Positions 1 to 7,945 of a stretch of DNA of 64,000 nt are shown here, one piece after another. Under the pieces are notes generated by a model. The model made no database searches, had not been told where the DNA came from, and saw only the letters and a list, made by a program, of their open reading frames with translations. The stretch covers positions 1,512,023 through 1,576,022 of the forward strand of contig NZ_PPED02000001.1 in assembly GCF_002899825.2 (NCBI RefSeq), in the 5' to 3' direction. The stretch comes from Chryseobacterium phosphatilyticum. Lineage in GTDB: Bacteria > Bacteroidota > Bacteroidia > Flavobacteriales > Weeksellaceae. A program made the translations under genes and the position numbers. The first letter of the stretch is position 1, and the number at the start of each line of letters is the position of its first letter.

Positions 1-297
1 GATGGTTCATTCACATCAGATTGTACAGAAGGTTTTGATCAGATTATTTTCAAAGCTAAAAAATCCAAATTCAAACCTGTGCATTGTAGCTCTGAAAAGG
101 AAGATTGGGTAAAATATTCTTTAGAATTCGGTAAAAATCCCTTAACTAAAGAGAAGGAAAATTATATTGAATACAATTCCAACAGCTATATATCAGTCAT
201 TGATGCCAATAGCAAGACAATGATTCTCGAAGGAAATTTAATGCCTAAACTGGCATTTTCCGGAGCTAAGCTATATCTTTTGGAAAAAGTAAAATAA
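1..297 (+). CDS. 3' end of an unknown gene (cut by window edge)
   Basis: The frame is open from the first base to a TAA at 295-297, so this is the last ~98 codons of a longer gene; a GTG at 79 is an internal valine rather than a convincing start. The visible part is hydrophilic, rich in Lys, Ser and Asn, with a few beta-strand-like stretches near the end and no transmembrane segment. I recognise no family. It is followed directly by a strong terminator hairpin and converges on the DUF3592 gene. Confidence 0.55.
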   Translation, partial: DGSFTSDCTEGFDQIIFKAKKSKFKPVHCSSEKEDWVKYSLEFGKNPLTKEKENYIEYNSNSYISVIDANSKTMILEGNLMPKLAFSGAKLYLLEKVK

Positions 298-300
298 TAA

Positions 301-337
301 AAATAAAGGAGTACATGAAACCGTACTCCTTTATTTT
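301..337. terminator. bidirectional terminator
   Basis: Inverted repeat AAATAAAGGAGTAC / GTACTCCTTTATTTT with an 8-base loop (315-322); A-tract on the left and T-tract on the right, so it can end transcription from both convergent genes. Confidence 0.8.
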
Positions 338-396
338 TATTATTTTACCAATTGTTGCCTGCATGTAACGTGCACATAAATTCCGGCCAAAAGATT

Positions 397-801
397 CTAT
401 TTTAAATACTGTTCTGCGATGAAGTATCCTCCTCCTATCACCAGCAGAGGAAGGGCTGCAGATAACAAAATCAAAGGCCATGCAAAAATTCTGAAATAAG
501 TATACAGTTCTACTTTAGAAGGATCTTTCGGGTCATAGATTATTGTTTCTGTATCTCCTTCAGACCAGCTCGAAGGATTAGTTCCTTCCGCCAGTTCATA
601 AGTGTATTCAGTATTATCTTTAGTACGGTAGGTAAAGACCGGCACATAGACCACACCATCTGAATCTATTTCACGTAAAGATGTTACTGTTCCCGTTACT
701 TTTTCACCATTTTTTAAAAAAGTGATTGTACTTTTAAAGCTAATCGCTGCCAGAATCAGTAATCCTAACCCTGCACCAAGCATGAGATAATATTGCCACA
801 T
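397..801 (-). CDS. DUF3592 domain membrane protein
   Basis: 134 residues with a hydrophobic helix at about 5-25, a soluble beta-rich middle and a second helix pair at about 106-130. The layout and the middle motif (TGTV near residue 36, then Y-x-P-x-F-x-Y) match DUF3592 proteins, small two-helix membrane proteins of unknown function found widely in bacteria. It stands alone, converging on the gene to its left and divergent from the CPBP protease to its right (262-base spacer). Role unknown; the family assignment is from pattern recognition. Confidence 0.7.
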   Translation of the reverse strand: MWQYYLMLGAGLGLLILAAISFKSTITFLKNGEKVTGTVTSLREIDSDGVVYVPVFTYRTKDNTEYTYELAEGTNPSSWSEGDTETIIYDPKDPSKVELYTYFRIFAWPLILLSAALPLLVIGGGYFIAEQYLK

Positions 802-1063
802 AATCTCTTTTTTTACGATTGTTATTTCTTACTTTATTTTTTAATTCTAAATAAATCCACATTAATCATCCTCAACAGATATGACTGCTAGTAAGGTATA
901 TTTCAATTGATCACAAACTTAATGAAAAAGACATTTATTCTGTAATGTATTCTTTTTTAACACAACATATGTAATATCAACACCTTAAAAACTGTTATTA
1001 TCTAATATAAATGTAAATTTATTTAATTAATCATAACCAATCACCAATTACTCAAATCAATTT

Positions 1064-1963
1064 ATGAAAAATACAATTTCTAAACCGGAAATCAGGAAAA
1101 ATGCAGCAACTTACCTGACCCTTACCCTACTCCTCTGCCTCCCTGTATACTATATGTGTATCCACACCGGAAAGCTTGGGGGCGGAATCATATCTTACGC
1201 TACTATTGTGATGTGGTGCCCGGCTATTGCAGCTCTTCTTACTTGTCGCATAAGGAAAATCCCGATATCCTCGTTGGGTTGGAAATGGGGACTTACAAAA
1301 TACCAGATACTGGCCTACTGCATTCCACTCCTCTATTCTCTTGTTCCTTATCTGGTCATCTGGATCAGTGGAGCCGGTGGTTTTTATAATCATGAATTTG
1401 TTGCGGAGATAGGCAAAGGAATGGGATGGGAATTGTCTGACGGAGCAACCATTGTGTTATACATTATTTTAATGAGCAGCTTCGGTATGGTAAGATCTGT
1501 AGGGTCTGCTTTGGGGGAAGAAATCGGATGGCGGGGTTTTCTTACACCGCAATTGGCAAGGATCAATTCCTACACTGCCACCTCATTATGGATGGGAGTC
1601 ATTTGGTCACTGTACCATTATCCTCTTCTGTTATTTTCCAACTACAATACAGGAGGTCCCAAATGGCTTGCCTTGACCTGTTTTACCGTAATGATATTTG
1701 CGTGTTGTTTTATTTTCACGTGGTTACGCTTAAAATCCGGGAGTCTATGGACAGGGGTATTTTTGCATGCCAGCCATAATCTGTTTATCCAGTCTATTTT
1801 TACGCCGCTTACCACAGATACAGGAAATACCAATTATTATATTGATGAGTTCGGGATTGCGCTCCCAATCGCAACTGTACTAGTTGCGTATTTCTTCTGG
1901 AGGAAAAGAAATGAGCTACCGGAACAGAAAATTGAAGATTCTGATTCGCCTGTTACTATTTGA
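1064..1963 (+). CDS. CPBP-family intramembrane metalloprotease
   Basis: 299 residues with about eight hydrophobic helices. The CPBP/Abi (Rce1-like) signature is present: GEEIGWRG at 151-158 supplies the Glu-Glu pair (152-153) and Arg157, a second motif WSLYHYP holds His185, and a late FLHASHN motif supplies the last histidine. In this family the Glu and His residues line the active site inside the membrane. Bacterial members often cleave or modify small peptides, for example in bacteriocin self-protection, but the substrate here is not visible. It is monocistronic with its own terminator. Confidence 0.85.
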   Translation: MKNTISKPEIRKNAATYLTLTLLLCLPVYYMCIHTGKLGGGIISYATIVMWCPAIAALLTCRIRKIPISSLGWKWGLTKYQILAYCIPLLYSLVPYLVIWISGAGGFYNHEFVAEIGKGMGWELSDGATIVLYIILMSSFGMVRSVGSALGEEIGWRGFLTPQLARINSYTATSLWMGVIWSLYHYPLLLFSNYNTGGPKWLALTCFTVMIFACCFIFTWLRLKSGSLWTGVFLHASHNLFIQSIFTPLTTDTGNTNYYIDEFGIALPIATVLVAYFFWRKRNELPEQKIEDSDSPVTI

Positions 1964-1973
1964 GCATCCCTAT

Positions 1974-2007
1974 AAAAAAACAGCGCTCCCAGAGCGCTGT
2001 TTTTTTA
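1974..2007. terminator. bidirectional terminator
   Basis: CAGCGCTC (1981-1988) pairs with GAGCGCTG (1992-1999) around a 3-base loop, flanked by seven A on the left and eight T on the right. It serves the CPBP protease and the minus-strand gene ending at 2047. Confidence 0.9.
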
Positions 2008-2046
2008 TTCAATATTTTTAAAAATTTTTCTTTATTATTTTTATTA

Positions 2047-2967
2047 TCAAATAGTTGATGATTGAAAAAAGGGTATTAATTCTTTTATAGGTGGAGCCTC
2101 CAGTATATTTCCTGTATTCATTGAGGCATCGTAAGTTATATGGTTTACCATCCATTCAATAGTCTCATTTCCAATCAAATTATCTGGTAAAGGTATAGGA
2201 TGATTAAAATCTATGGGTCTGATAAATCTTCCTTTTGAAGAAAAATCAACGAAAAAACCACCCCAGCCTTTAACAAAAGGATATTTTGGAATTCTCTTTA
2301 AAGGAATACACCGAAGTTCCCAGGTTCCTGCAGCCCAGCCTCCTTCATTCTGGTTGTTTTTTCTATTGAAAAACAGGTAATTAAAACCCTCTATTTCTGT
2401 TATATCATATTCTTTACCATTATATGGCCCACGATAATCACTAAAACAAAGATAACTGTAGATTTCATTTCGATGAAGTTTTAAAAACTCACGCAGTTTA
2501 TCCCTGTTATTACCAGACCCAGGGCTTTGAAAATGCCATGCTGTAAATGTGCTTGCTCCGGCTTCTTTTGTTATAATAATAGCACAGCCCTGCATTTCTC
2601 CAGTGATCACATATTGTGGTTCAGCTAAATTGGGACACAAAGGAATATTTCCCAATCTTCCCACATTTGAAAAATCATCGGCTGGAACACCACCATAATA
2701 TGGGAAAAAATATACCGGCCCTAAATTTGTTCTCTTATATCCAAAGTAACGTTCAAACAAACTTAATTCATTTTTTACAGTAATCCCGCTGAAGCCCAGA
2801 TCACCTAACTCTACAATTTGTAAATCAGACTTTGAGGGTATCATGTAAGAAGGGTTGTCATCTCCGTTTACTTTTTTTAAAACCTCTTTAAAAGATAAAG
2901 AAATGGCTTTGGGATGCAGCCAGATAAGGTCCTCCGGCTCCGGGTCTTGTATTACTTTTTTTAACAT
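2047..2967 (-). CDS. unknown protein, possible deamidase-like Cys/His fold
   Basis: 306 residues, no signal peptide or membrane helix. I recognise no family over the whole length. Around residues 121-147 it reads ITGEMQGCAI, then a strand, a turn and a strand ending in AWHF, giving Cys128 and His145. Glutamine deamidases of the CNF1/BLF1/CheD fold carry an L-x-G-C motif followed 12-17 residues later by the catalytic His on the next strand, so the local pattern is compatible. The rest is rich in aromatic residues and Gly/Pro (e.g. PYYGGVPADD). It lies 20 bases after the 157-residue gene and is probably its operon partner; the pair points away from the R-body cluster. The deamidase idea is inference only. 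Confidence 0.6.
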   Translation of the reverse strand: MLKKVIQDPEPEDLIWLHPKAISLSFKEVLKKVNGDDNPSYMIPSKSDLQIVELGDLGFSGITVKNELSLFERYFGYKRTNLGPVYFFPYYGGVPADDFSNVGRLGNIPLCPNLAEPQYVITGEMQGCAIIITKEAGASTFTAWHFQSPGSGNNRDKLREFLKLHRNEIYSYLCFSDYRGPYNGKEYDITEIEGFNYLFFNRKNNQNEGGWAAGTWELRCIPLKRIPKYPFVKGWGGFFVDFSSKGRFIRPIDFNHPIPLPDNLIGNETIEWMVNHITYDASMNTGNILEAPPIKELIPFFQSSTI

Positions 2968-2987
2968 ATCATTATTTTAAATTTGTA

Positions 2988-3461
2988 TTAACTAAGAGGA
3001 TTACGTTCTCGTATGGTAGCAGCCCATTCCTGTATACAGGCACGTGTATCTGCGTTGACATTAGCTCCAAATAAAATCATCAGCTCATCAAAAATATTTT
3101 CTCCTTTTTTTCTCTCCCCTTTCCAATAGCTTTCTTCTATGCTGCCCACAAATTTATGAGACTCATGCGTTCTGATCTTTCTCAGTGCTTTCTGAACATC
3201 AGGTCTGTTGAATACCTCTCCTATTTTCTGTTCTCCTACATTTCCAAATAGCAGATGGATCAATCTGATAGAAGGGTATACTCCATATCCAACCTGATCT
3301 CTGGTAAAATCTTTTGTTGCAATCATCGCCCCAAGCCGACTGTCCGGGTCTACTTTTTCGGGTTCCAGCAAAGCCTTATATTGCTGATATTCATTCCTTC
3401 CCATCCAGGCACCTCCAGCTCCTGCAACGGAAAGTAAAAGTTGTATGTATCTTTTTTCCAT
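2988..3461 (-). CDS. unknown 157-residue protein, operon partner of 2047-2967
   Basis: Hydrophilic after a short N-terminal hydrophobic stretch (residues 5-20) that is too weak for a clear signal peptide. The C-terminal half looks helical. It contains SRLGAMIATKDFTRDQVGYG and a repeated use of charged residues, but no motif I know. The next gene starts 20 bases downstream, so the two are probably cotranscribed. If the partner is an effector, this could be a chaperone or immunity protein; nothing in the sequence proves that. Confidence 0.55.
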   Translation of the reverse strand: MEKRYIQLLLSVAGAGGAWMGRNEYQQYKALLEPEKVDPDSRLGAMIATKDFTRDQVGYGVYPSIRLIHLLFGNVGEQKIGEVFNRPDVQKALRKIRTHESHKFVGSIEESYWKGERKKGENIFDELMILFGANVNADTRACIQEWAATIRERNPLS

Positions 3462-3970
3462 AATATAATAAGTTTAGCATTGAATTATTAATTTCACATC
3501 TATTCTATAAGTTCAGAAACATGGTACCAAAGGCTCTATAAAATATTGTTCTCACAAATTTCTGTGTAAAGATCCTGATCCGTCAGAGGGGAAAACCCCA
3601 TTTTCAAAAAGTAAGAGTTTACCCTTATGAGCAAATAATGTTTTTGCATATTTATTAAACAGTAGTAATGATATTATGAACAATCTGTCTTTTCACTAAA
3701 GACTTTTTCTTCTCTAAGCCCTCCCATCTATCATCTCTCCAATTCTTTTTATTTAAAATTTCACTCATGAGAGAATTCCCTTATTTTTTAAAATTCAGTC
3801 TTTTCCCTTAATGAAGATTTATTTTGATTGATGAAATTTGTATCAGACAAAAGAGGTCAACGATCTTATACTTAAGATTCAACCAAAAAGAAAAAGTGTT
3901 GAGTTAAAAGGAAATCTTTGCAAAAAGATGTTTGGCAGTAAAAACAATACTAACTATTTAAACCCAACAT
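3462..3970. other. 509-base spacer in front of the R-body cluster
   Basis: AT-rich divergent region between the 157-residue gene and the first Reb-like gene. It must hold both promoters, but I see no perfect TAnnTTTG box with a -33 partner. An overlapping frame at 3838-4038 reaches into the reb-like gene and is probably a shadow. Confidence 0.4.
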
Positions 3971-4186
3971 ATGGCAGATACAGTAAACAACCAGACTACA
4001 GATGCAGTAACGCAGACCAATGTTACTGTGCTTGGTGAATCACCCGCACAGGCCATGAGTATGCTCTACCAGATGGCTACCCATGCCAGTGGAATTTCCA
4101 TTCAGAATTCGGTGACAAATCAGCAGAACTTGAATCAACTCAACCCTGCGATTGTTGCTGATGCCATTAAAATTTTAAAAGGATAA
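3971..4186 (+). CDS. RebB-family R-body protein (divergent copy)
   Basis: 71 residues. It opens with the RebB signature (NQTTDAVTQTNVTVLGESPA, close to the VNEQITDAVTQSNVKVV of the five downstream copies), then Y-Q-M-A-T-H-A-S-G and a C-terminal VADAIKIL matching VADAVSMAKIL. RebB proteins polymerise into R-bodies, coiled protein ribbons that unroll suddenly, best known from Caedibacter endosymbionts of Paramecium. This copy is about 15 residues shorter than the downstream ones because the AATTQG segment is missing. It starts a run of six closely spaced genes. Assignment to the family is firm; a structural versus nucleating role cannot be told. Confidence 0.85.
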   Translation: MADTVNNQTTDAVTQTNVTVLGESPAQAMSMLYQMATHASGISIQNSVTNQQNLNQLNPAIVADAIKILKG

Positions 4187-4203
4187 TCTAAAACCTTACG
4201 ATC

Positions 4204-4719
4204 ATGAATGAACACAACAGTGAAACCCAACAACCTCAGGCTGCTGATGCCACCACTCCGGCAGAAAAAGCTGTCGTATTTGTGAACAGTGAGGTATTGG
4301 CGCCTCCCAAGGCCTCGCCCATGACCGGAGTAGCCAAAGTAATGATTGAACAATCTACAGGAATGATGGTTCAGGATTTACAATCTTTCTTAAAAGGATT
4401 TGAACAGGTGGGGCTTATTGCTCTGAGCAGATTGGCCAACAATTTATTGACTTATGGATCACCTGTAGGTCCTGCTCCAGGCGCTAAAGGTATTGAAACA
4501 CACAACGCTGAATTTATACAGGCAGAAGGGACAGGTCAGAGTAACGAAATGATGAAAGACCTGTTTAAAATGGTTAGTGATTATGCAGAGGTAAAAGCTA
4601 AGATTTCCAATACCATATATAACGCCAACACTCCTCTAATTCCAAAAGAGACATCAACATCTCCCCCATTTACAGATGTTTCTTCTGAAGCTGAAGATCC
4701 CGGAAAAAAAAACAGGTAG
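4204..4719 (+). CDS. extended Reb-like protein
   Basis: 171 residues. The central part (about residues 45-85: VAKVMIEQSTGMMVQDLQSF, then FEQVGLIALSRLANNLL) has the spacing and the S-T-G-(I/M)-M motif of RebB proteins, here embedded between a Pro/Ala-rich N-terminus and a polar, Pro/Ser/Thr-rich C-terminal tail. It starts 17 bases after the first Reb-like gene. Family membership is inferred from the short central motif, so a profile search is needed. It may cap, anchor or regulate the ribbon. Confidence 0.6.
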   Translation: MNEHNSETQQPQAADATTPAEKAVVFVNSEVLAPPKASPMTGVAKVMIEQSTGMMVQDLQSFLKGFEQVGLIALSRLANNLLTYGSPVGPAPGAKGIETHNAEFIQAEGTGQSNEMMKDLFKMVSDYAEVKAKISNTIYNANTPLIPKETSTSPPFTDVSSEAEDPGKKNR

Positions 4720-4757
4720 ATTGGGTTTACCAGGAAACCTCATCAGAGAAAGAAAAT

Positions 4758-4940
4758 ATGAAAAAAAGCTTTATCACGGCTGATCATGGGGGAGAATTAG
4801 TATTGAAGTCAATAAAACTAACACAGCCACTCATAAAACCGGAAATTAAAGAAGCAGTAATCCCATCAGTAGAATCTGAAGTTACACCTAAAAAGAAAAC
4901 AATAATAACACAACTCATTGACAAACTTAAAAATAAATAA
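4758..4940 (+). CDS. small unknown protein of the R-body cluster
   Basis: 60 residues, basic, with a Val/Ile/Pro-rich centre and a Lys-rich helical tail (TQLIDKLKNK). There is a GAGAAAGA stretch just before the ATG. It sits between the extended Reb-like gene (38 bases) and the 275-residue gene (3 bases), which argues that it is translated. No known family. Confidence 0.5.
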   Translation: MKKSFITADHGGELVLKSIKLTQPLIKPEIKEAVIPSVESEVTPKKKTIITQLIDKLKNK

Positions 4941-4943
4941 GAG

Positions 4944-5771
4944 ATGAATTATTCTACAGTAACAAAACCCGCCAAAATTCTAAATTTACAGAGTTTAAAC
5001 GATTTAAATGAACGGCTTTATCTGACCAGAGCTATTGATACACCTTATCTGGACACCAAAAGCGCAGATACCAGAAAAACTGACAACAATGCAGAACGTA
5101 TTGTATTTAATCTTCAAACATCGGATATTAATATACAACCCACTGTAAGACTTGTCAACTGCATCAGAGGAAGTAAAAGGTTCAATCATTTTCAATCCTT
5201 TGTGATAGAGCCTAAAGATAAATCAACCGGAATAGTTGTCATCATGATCAAACTGGATGATCCCAAAGCCTTTTATTGTAATGTAAGAATCTTACCTCTT
5301 ACTACTTTAAGCGATATTGCAGTGCCGGAGAATGATTCAAAACCACTAACGATCAATCTCGAAAGATCAAAATGTATCCTAAAAACGGACATTACCATCA
5401 CTCCATCTAATACCGGTGAAGCCCTATATTCTGTACATGATGTGGATGTTTCTGACGTGGCTGATCTTATCAGTCAGGCTGAGATGGTGGAATTAAAGAG
5501 AGAACTGGAATTTCAGGCATCCAAACTGATTGCCCATTATTTTCAGGAAATTCTGAGTATTGTAGTGAATGAGCACTCCATAAACAATAATAAACCTATA
5601 GTGATTTCCGATGATTACATTCTGACACTTCCTCCCAATCAATTAAAAGAGATGCTTTCAGCCAATGCCATTTGCGCATCTGTAGCTTTAGAAGTTGTAG
5701 GATATAACGTAATCAGAGGTCTTAATCCGGACTGGAGGGCTGCTTCTGCATTTATCGGATATTTATTGTAA
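4944..5771 (+). CDS. unknown 275-residue protein of the R-body cluster
   Basis: No signal peptide. The first ~170 residues look beta-rich (alternating hydrophobic pattern, e.g. GIVVIMIKLDDPKAFYCNVR), followed by a helical part (about 175-205, VELKRELEFQASKLIAHYFQ) and a final hydrophobic segment. I recognise no domain. The start codon lies 3 bases after the preceding stop, so it is translationally linked to the Reb-like genes. A role in R-body assembly, membrane contact or cargo is inference from position. Confidence 0.65.
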   Translation: MNYSTVTKPAKILNLQSLNDLNERLYLTRAIDTPYLDTKSADTRKTDNNAERIVFNLQTSDINIQPTVRLVNCIRGSKRFNHFQSFVIEPKDKSTGIVVIMIKLDDPKAFYCNVRILPLTTLSDIAVPENDSKPLTINLERSKCILKTDITITPSNTGEALYSVHDVDVSDVADLISQAEMVELKRELEFQASKLIAHYFQEILSIVVNEHSINNNKPIVISDDYILTLPPNQLKEMLSANAICASVALEVVGYNVIRGLNPDWRAASAFIGYLL

Positions 5772-5813
5772 TCATTGGCTATTTATTTTTAAACATCACA
5801 AAAAACAATATTT

Positions 5814-6209
5814 ATGCGCAGAAGAATTCCTAAAAAAGCTCCTGTTCAACAACCTGTTATCCCCATAACTGAGGAACAGAATCCTCCCCCAATCATTGAA
5901 GAGGAAGTGATGCCTTTTGTTTTGAGGCATGAAGATGAAATCATTAATTACATCAAAGAAAAAGCAATAAAAGAAACGATGAAATCTCTGGCTCCTCTAC
6001 TGGAGAAACTGGAAGAAGCCGTTAAACAGCAAGAAACAGCCCAGGTTCCGGATTCAATACCGCCTCCTCCCGCTTCCTCTGTAATGAACTACGAAGAACA
6101 ACTGAAACAACTTCAGGAAGCTTCCAATGCAAAGGTAAAAGAGAAAGAGATAAAAATTATGGAACGAATGAACAAGCTGAATACAAGGCTGGGCAATATC
6201 CGCATATAA
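5814..6209 (+). CDS. coiled-coil protein of the R-body cluster
   Basis: 131 residues. A basic, proline-rich N-terminus (RRRIPKKAPVQQP, then PPPIIEEE) is followed by a long charged helical region, about residues 40-75 and 93-128, with heptad-like Leu/Ile spacing (EEQLKQLQEASNAKVKEKEI). The two helices are separated by a PPPPAS linker. No enzymatic motif. Its place inside the tightly spaced run (42 bases after the 275-residue gene, 20 before the next) suggests a scaffold or assembly factor. Confidence 0.65.
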   Translation: MRRRIPKKAPVQQPVIPITEEQNPPPIIEEEVMPFVLRHEDEIINYIKEKAIKETMKSLAPLLEKLEEAVKQQETAQVPDSIPPPPASSVMNYEEQLKQLQEASNAKVKEKEIKIMERMNKLNTRLGNIRI

Positions 6210-6229
6210 ACATCAAAAGCTACTATATT

Positions 6230-6457
6230 ATGAATGAAATTAATACCATCATCATGGGAATGTCTACCGCTGTACCCCATACAATTTCCACCCAGGTAAG
6301 TGCACATTCTACGGGATTAATGCAAATCAATTCCGCATTAAATCAACAAAGAGATTCCATGATGGGAATAACCAATTATGTGATGGGAGTCAAAAAAATG
6401 AGTTCCGGAAAATTGAAATACAGAGAATTGGACGTTCTTAAAAAAGGGCGGTTGTAA
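6230..6457 (+). CDS. short Reb-like protein
   Basis: 75 residues. Residues 24-45 read SAHSTGLMQINSALNQQRDS, aligning with AAHSTGIMFENAVNTQNQQN of the five rebB copies. The N-terminal ITDAVTQSNV part is replaced by a Met/Ile/Thr-rich stretch and the C-terminus is a basic tail (GKLKYRELDVLKKGRL). It is the last gene of the six-gene run. I take it as a divergent RebB relative. Confidence 0.6.
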   Translation: MNEINTIIMGMSTAVPHTISTQVSAHSTGLMQINSALNQQRDSMMGITNYVMGVKKMSSGKLKYRELDVLKKGRL

Positions 6458-6920
6458 TCCCTGCCTCTAAAAACCATGGATGCGGTTTATTTTCTCTGTA
6501 AAGATACAACCGGTGCCCTCTACATATACAATCAGGTCAACATTTATCTTTAACATCGGTTTTAAAGGCTGTCAGTGTACAAAAGCAATCATTAAGAATC
6601 CGTTTTCCGCCCCAAAGGAATCTCTCACTGCCAGCATATCTACAGCAGAAATGCATTTTTAAGACAGATATTAAAAATAATAACCGCATCCATTTTACTA
6701 AAAATATGCTTTAAACTCGCTCAGATTTTACAGATGGTGGTTTTAACCATTGTATTAAGAATCACCCTTCCGGTCTAATCATCAATTACAAGTCTATACC
6801 AATGCTTTTGAAATCTATTCATCTGCAGGATCTGTAGTGAGTTTAAAAATAGAATAGAAAACTAGTTTACCTCAATAATTTATTAACCGAGATTAAATCT
6901 CATCAAAAACAATTACAACT
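6458..6920. other. 463-base gap with possible decayed coding sequence
   Basis: This splits the two halves of the R-body cluster. It contains a short frame from the ATG at 6478 (MDAVYFLCKDTTGALYIYN, then QVN and a stop at about 6565) and, near the right end, an open stretch ending in YSSAGSVVSLKIE with a TAG at about 6856. Both look protein-like but are broken apart by stops in all frames, so this may be a degraded gene. The promoter of the first of the five rebB genes must lie in the last 80 bases; no clear box seen. Confidence 0.35.
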
Positions 6921-7181
6921 ATGGCAACAGTCAACGAACAAATCACAGACGCAGTAACACAATCGAACGTAAAAGTAGTAGCAGAATCTCCTGCAATGGC
7001 TTTAAGCAACGTGTATCAATCGGCAGCGCATTCTACAGGAATCATGTTTGAAAATGCAGTAAATACGCAAAATCAACAAAACATTTTAGGCCAGGCAGCC
7101 ACAACTCAGGGAATTCTGCAGATCTATAGCCTGGATACCGTAGCAGATGCAGTTTCTATGGCGAAAATCCTTAAGCCGTAA
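6921..7181 (+). CDS. rebB: R-body protein RebB, tandem copy 1
   Basis: 86 residues with the full RebB pattern: VNEQITDAVTQSNVKVV, AESPAMALSNVYQ, AAHSTGIMFENAV, QNQQNIL, AATTQG, a Tyr-Ser-Leu-Asp turn and the C-terminal VADAVSMAKIL. RebB-type proteins are the building blocks of R-bodies. It lacks a signal peptide, as expected for a cytoplasmic inclusion. It is the first of five near-identical genes and follows a 463-base gap. Small size, low charge and Ala/Gln/Asn richness fit a self-assembling strand protein. Confidence 0.93.
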   Translation: MATVNEQITDAVTQSNVKVVAESPAMALSNVYQSAAHSTGIMFENAVNTQNQQNILGQAATTQGILQIYSLDTVADAVSMAKILKP

Positions 7182-7210
7182 TTTTTAAACTTTTTTTAAA
7201 GGATAATCCC

Positions 7211-7227
7211 AGCCGGAAGATCCGGTT
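7211..7227 (+). other. hairpin between rebB copies 1 and 2
   Basis: AGCCGGA / TCCGGTT with a 3-base loop (one G-T pair). It is the weakest member of a hairpin found in all four rebB spacers. Confidence 0.55.
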
Positions 7228-7254
7228 GTATTTAACCCATAAACAATAATCATT

Positions 7255-7515
7255 ATGCCACCAGTAAACGGACAAATCACAGACGCAGTAACGCAGTCGA
7301 ATGTAAAAGTTGTCGCAGAATCTCCTGCAATGGCTTTAAGTAACGTGTATCAAACTGCTGCACATTCTACAGGAATTATGTTTGAAAATGCAATCAATGC
7401 TCAAAATCAGCATAATATCCTTACTCAGGCAGCGACAACACAGGGGGTAACTCAAATCTATAGCAAGGATACCATCGCCGATGCAATTTCTATTGCTAAA
7501 ATCCTTACTCCTTAA
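7255..7515 (+). CDS. rebB: R-body protein RebB, tandem copy 2
   Basis: 86 residues, starting MPPVNGQITDAVTQSNVKVV and otherwise differing from copy 1 mainly in the Gln/Asn stretch (AQNQHNILTQAATTQG) and the C-terminus (SKDTIADAISIAKIL). The Lys in SKDT instead of SLDT is unique among the five. The start follows a conserved leader, ATAAACAATAATCATT, shared with later copies. Sequence drift without frame damage implies that each copy is maintained. Confidence 0.93.
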   Translation: MPPVNGQITDAVTQSNVKVVAESPAMALSNVYQTAAHSTGIMFENAINAQNQHNILTQAATTQGVTQIYSKDTIADAISIAKILTP

Positions 7516-7550
7516 TTCATTTTTGCAGACCGCAGAATAACTATTTTATC

Positions 7551-7567
7551 AACCGGAATACCCGGTT
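7551..7567 (+). other. hairpin between rebB copies 2 and 3
   Basis: AACCGG / CCGGTT with a 5-base loop, no strong T-tract after it. Confidence 0.55.
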
Positions 7568-7594
7568 AATCAAACTTAATAAACAATAATCATT

Positions 7595-7861
7595 ATGGCA
7601 GCAACAACAGTAAACGAACAAATTACAGACGCAGTTACTCAATCGAACGTAAAAGTAGTAGGAGAATCTCCTGCAATGGCTCTAAGCAACGTGTATCAAT
7701 CCGCAGCACATTCTACAGGAATCATGTTTGAAAATGCAGTGAATGCACAAAACCAGCAAAATATTCTGACCCAAGCTGCCACTACGCAGGGAGTGTCTCA
7801 AATCTATAGCCTGGATACTATTGCAGATGCAGTTTCTATCGCTAAAATTCTTAATCCGTAA
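7595..7861 (+). CDS. rebB: R-body protein RebB, tandem copy 3
   Basis: 88 residues with an N-terminal MAATTVNEQ and the variant VVGESPAMALS shared only with copy 5. All RebB core motifs are intact up to VADAV-type end (IADAVSIAKILNP). Same AACAATAATCATT leader before the ATG. Confidence 0.93.
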   Translation: MAATTVNEQITDAVTQSNVKVVGESPAMALSNVYQSAAHSTGIMFENAVNAQNQQNILTQAATTQGVSQIYSLDTIADAVSIAKILNP

Positions 7862-7895
7862 TTCTATTTTACGAACATCACATTACCATTATCCC

Positions 7896-7921
7896 AACAA
7901 CCGGAAAATCCGGTTGTTTTT
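7896..7921 (+). other. hairpin between rebB copies 3 and 4
   Basis: AACAACCGGA (7896-7905) pairs with TCCGGTTGTT (7909-7918) around AAA, followed by T residues. It has the shape of a weak intrinsic terminator or a transcript-stabilising stem. Confidence 0.7.
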
Positions 7922-7945
7922 AAACCTCAATAAAAAATAATTATT

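Noticed and set aside
3838..4038. 66-codon frame overlapping the first Reb-like gene
   Set aside because: Runs through the reb start in another frame, has no family features, and its composition is that of the AT-rich spacer.
6480..6662. 60-codon frame in the gap between the R-body halves
   Set aside because: No start context, no similarity to the neighbours; more likely part of a decayed region.
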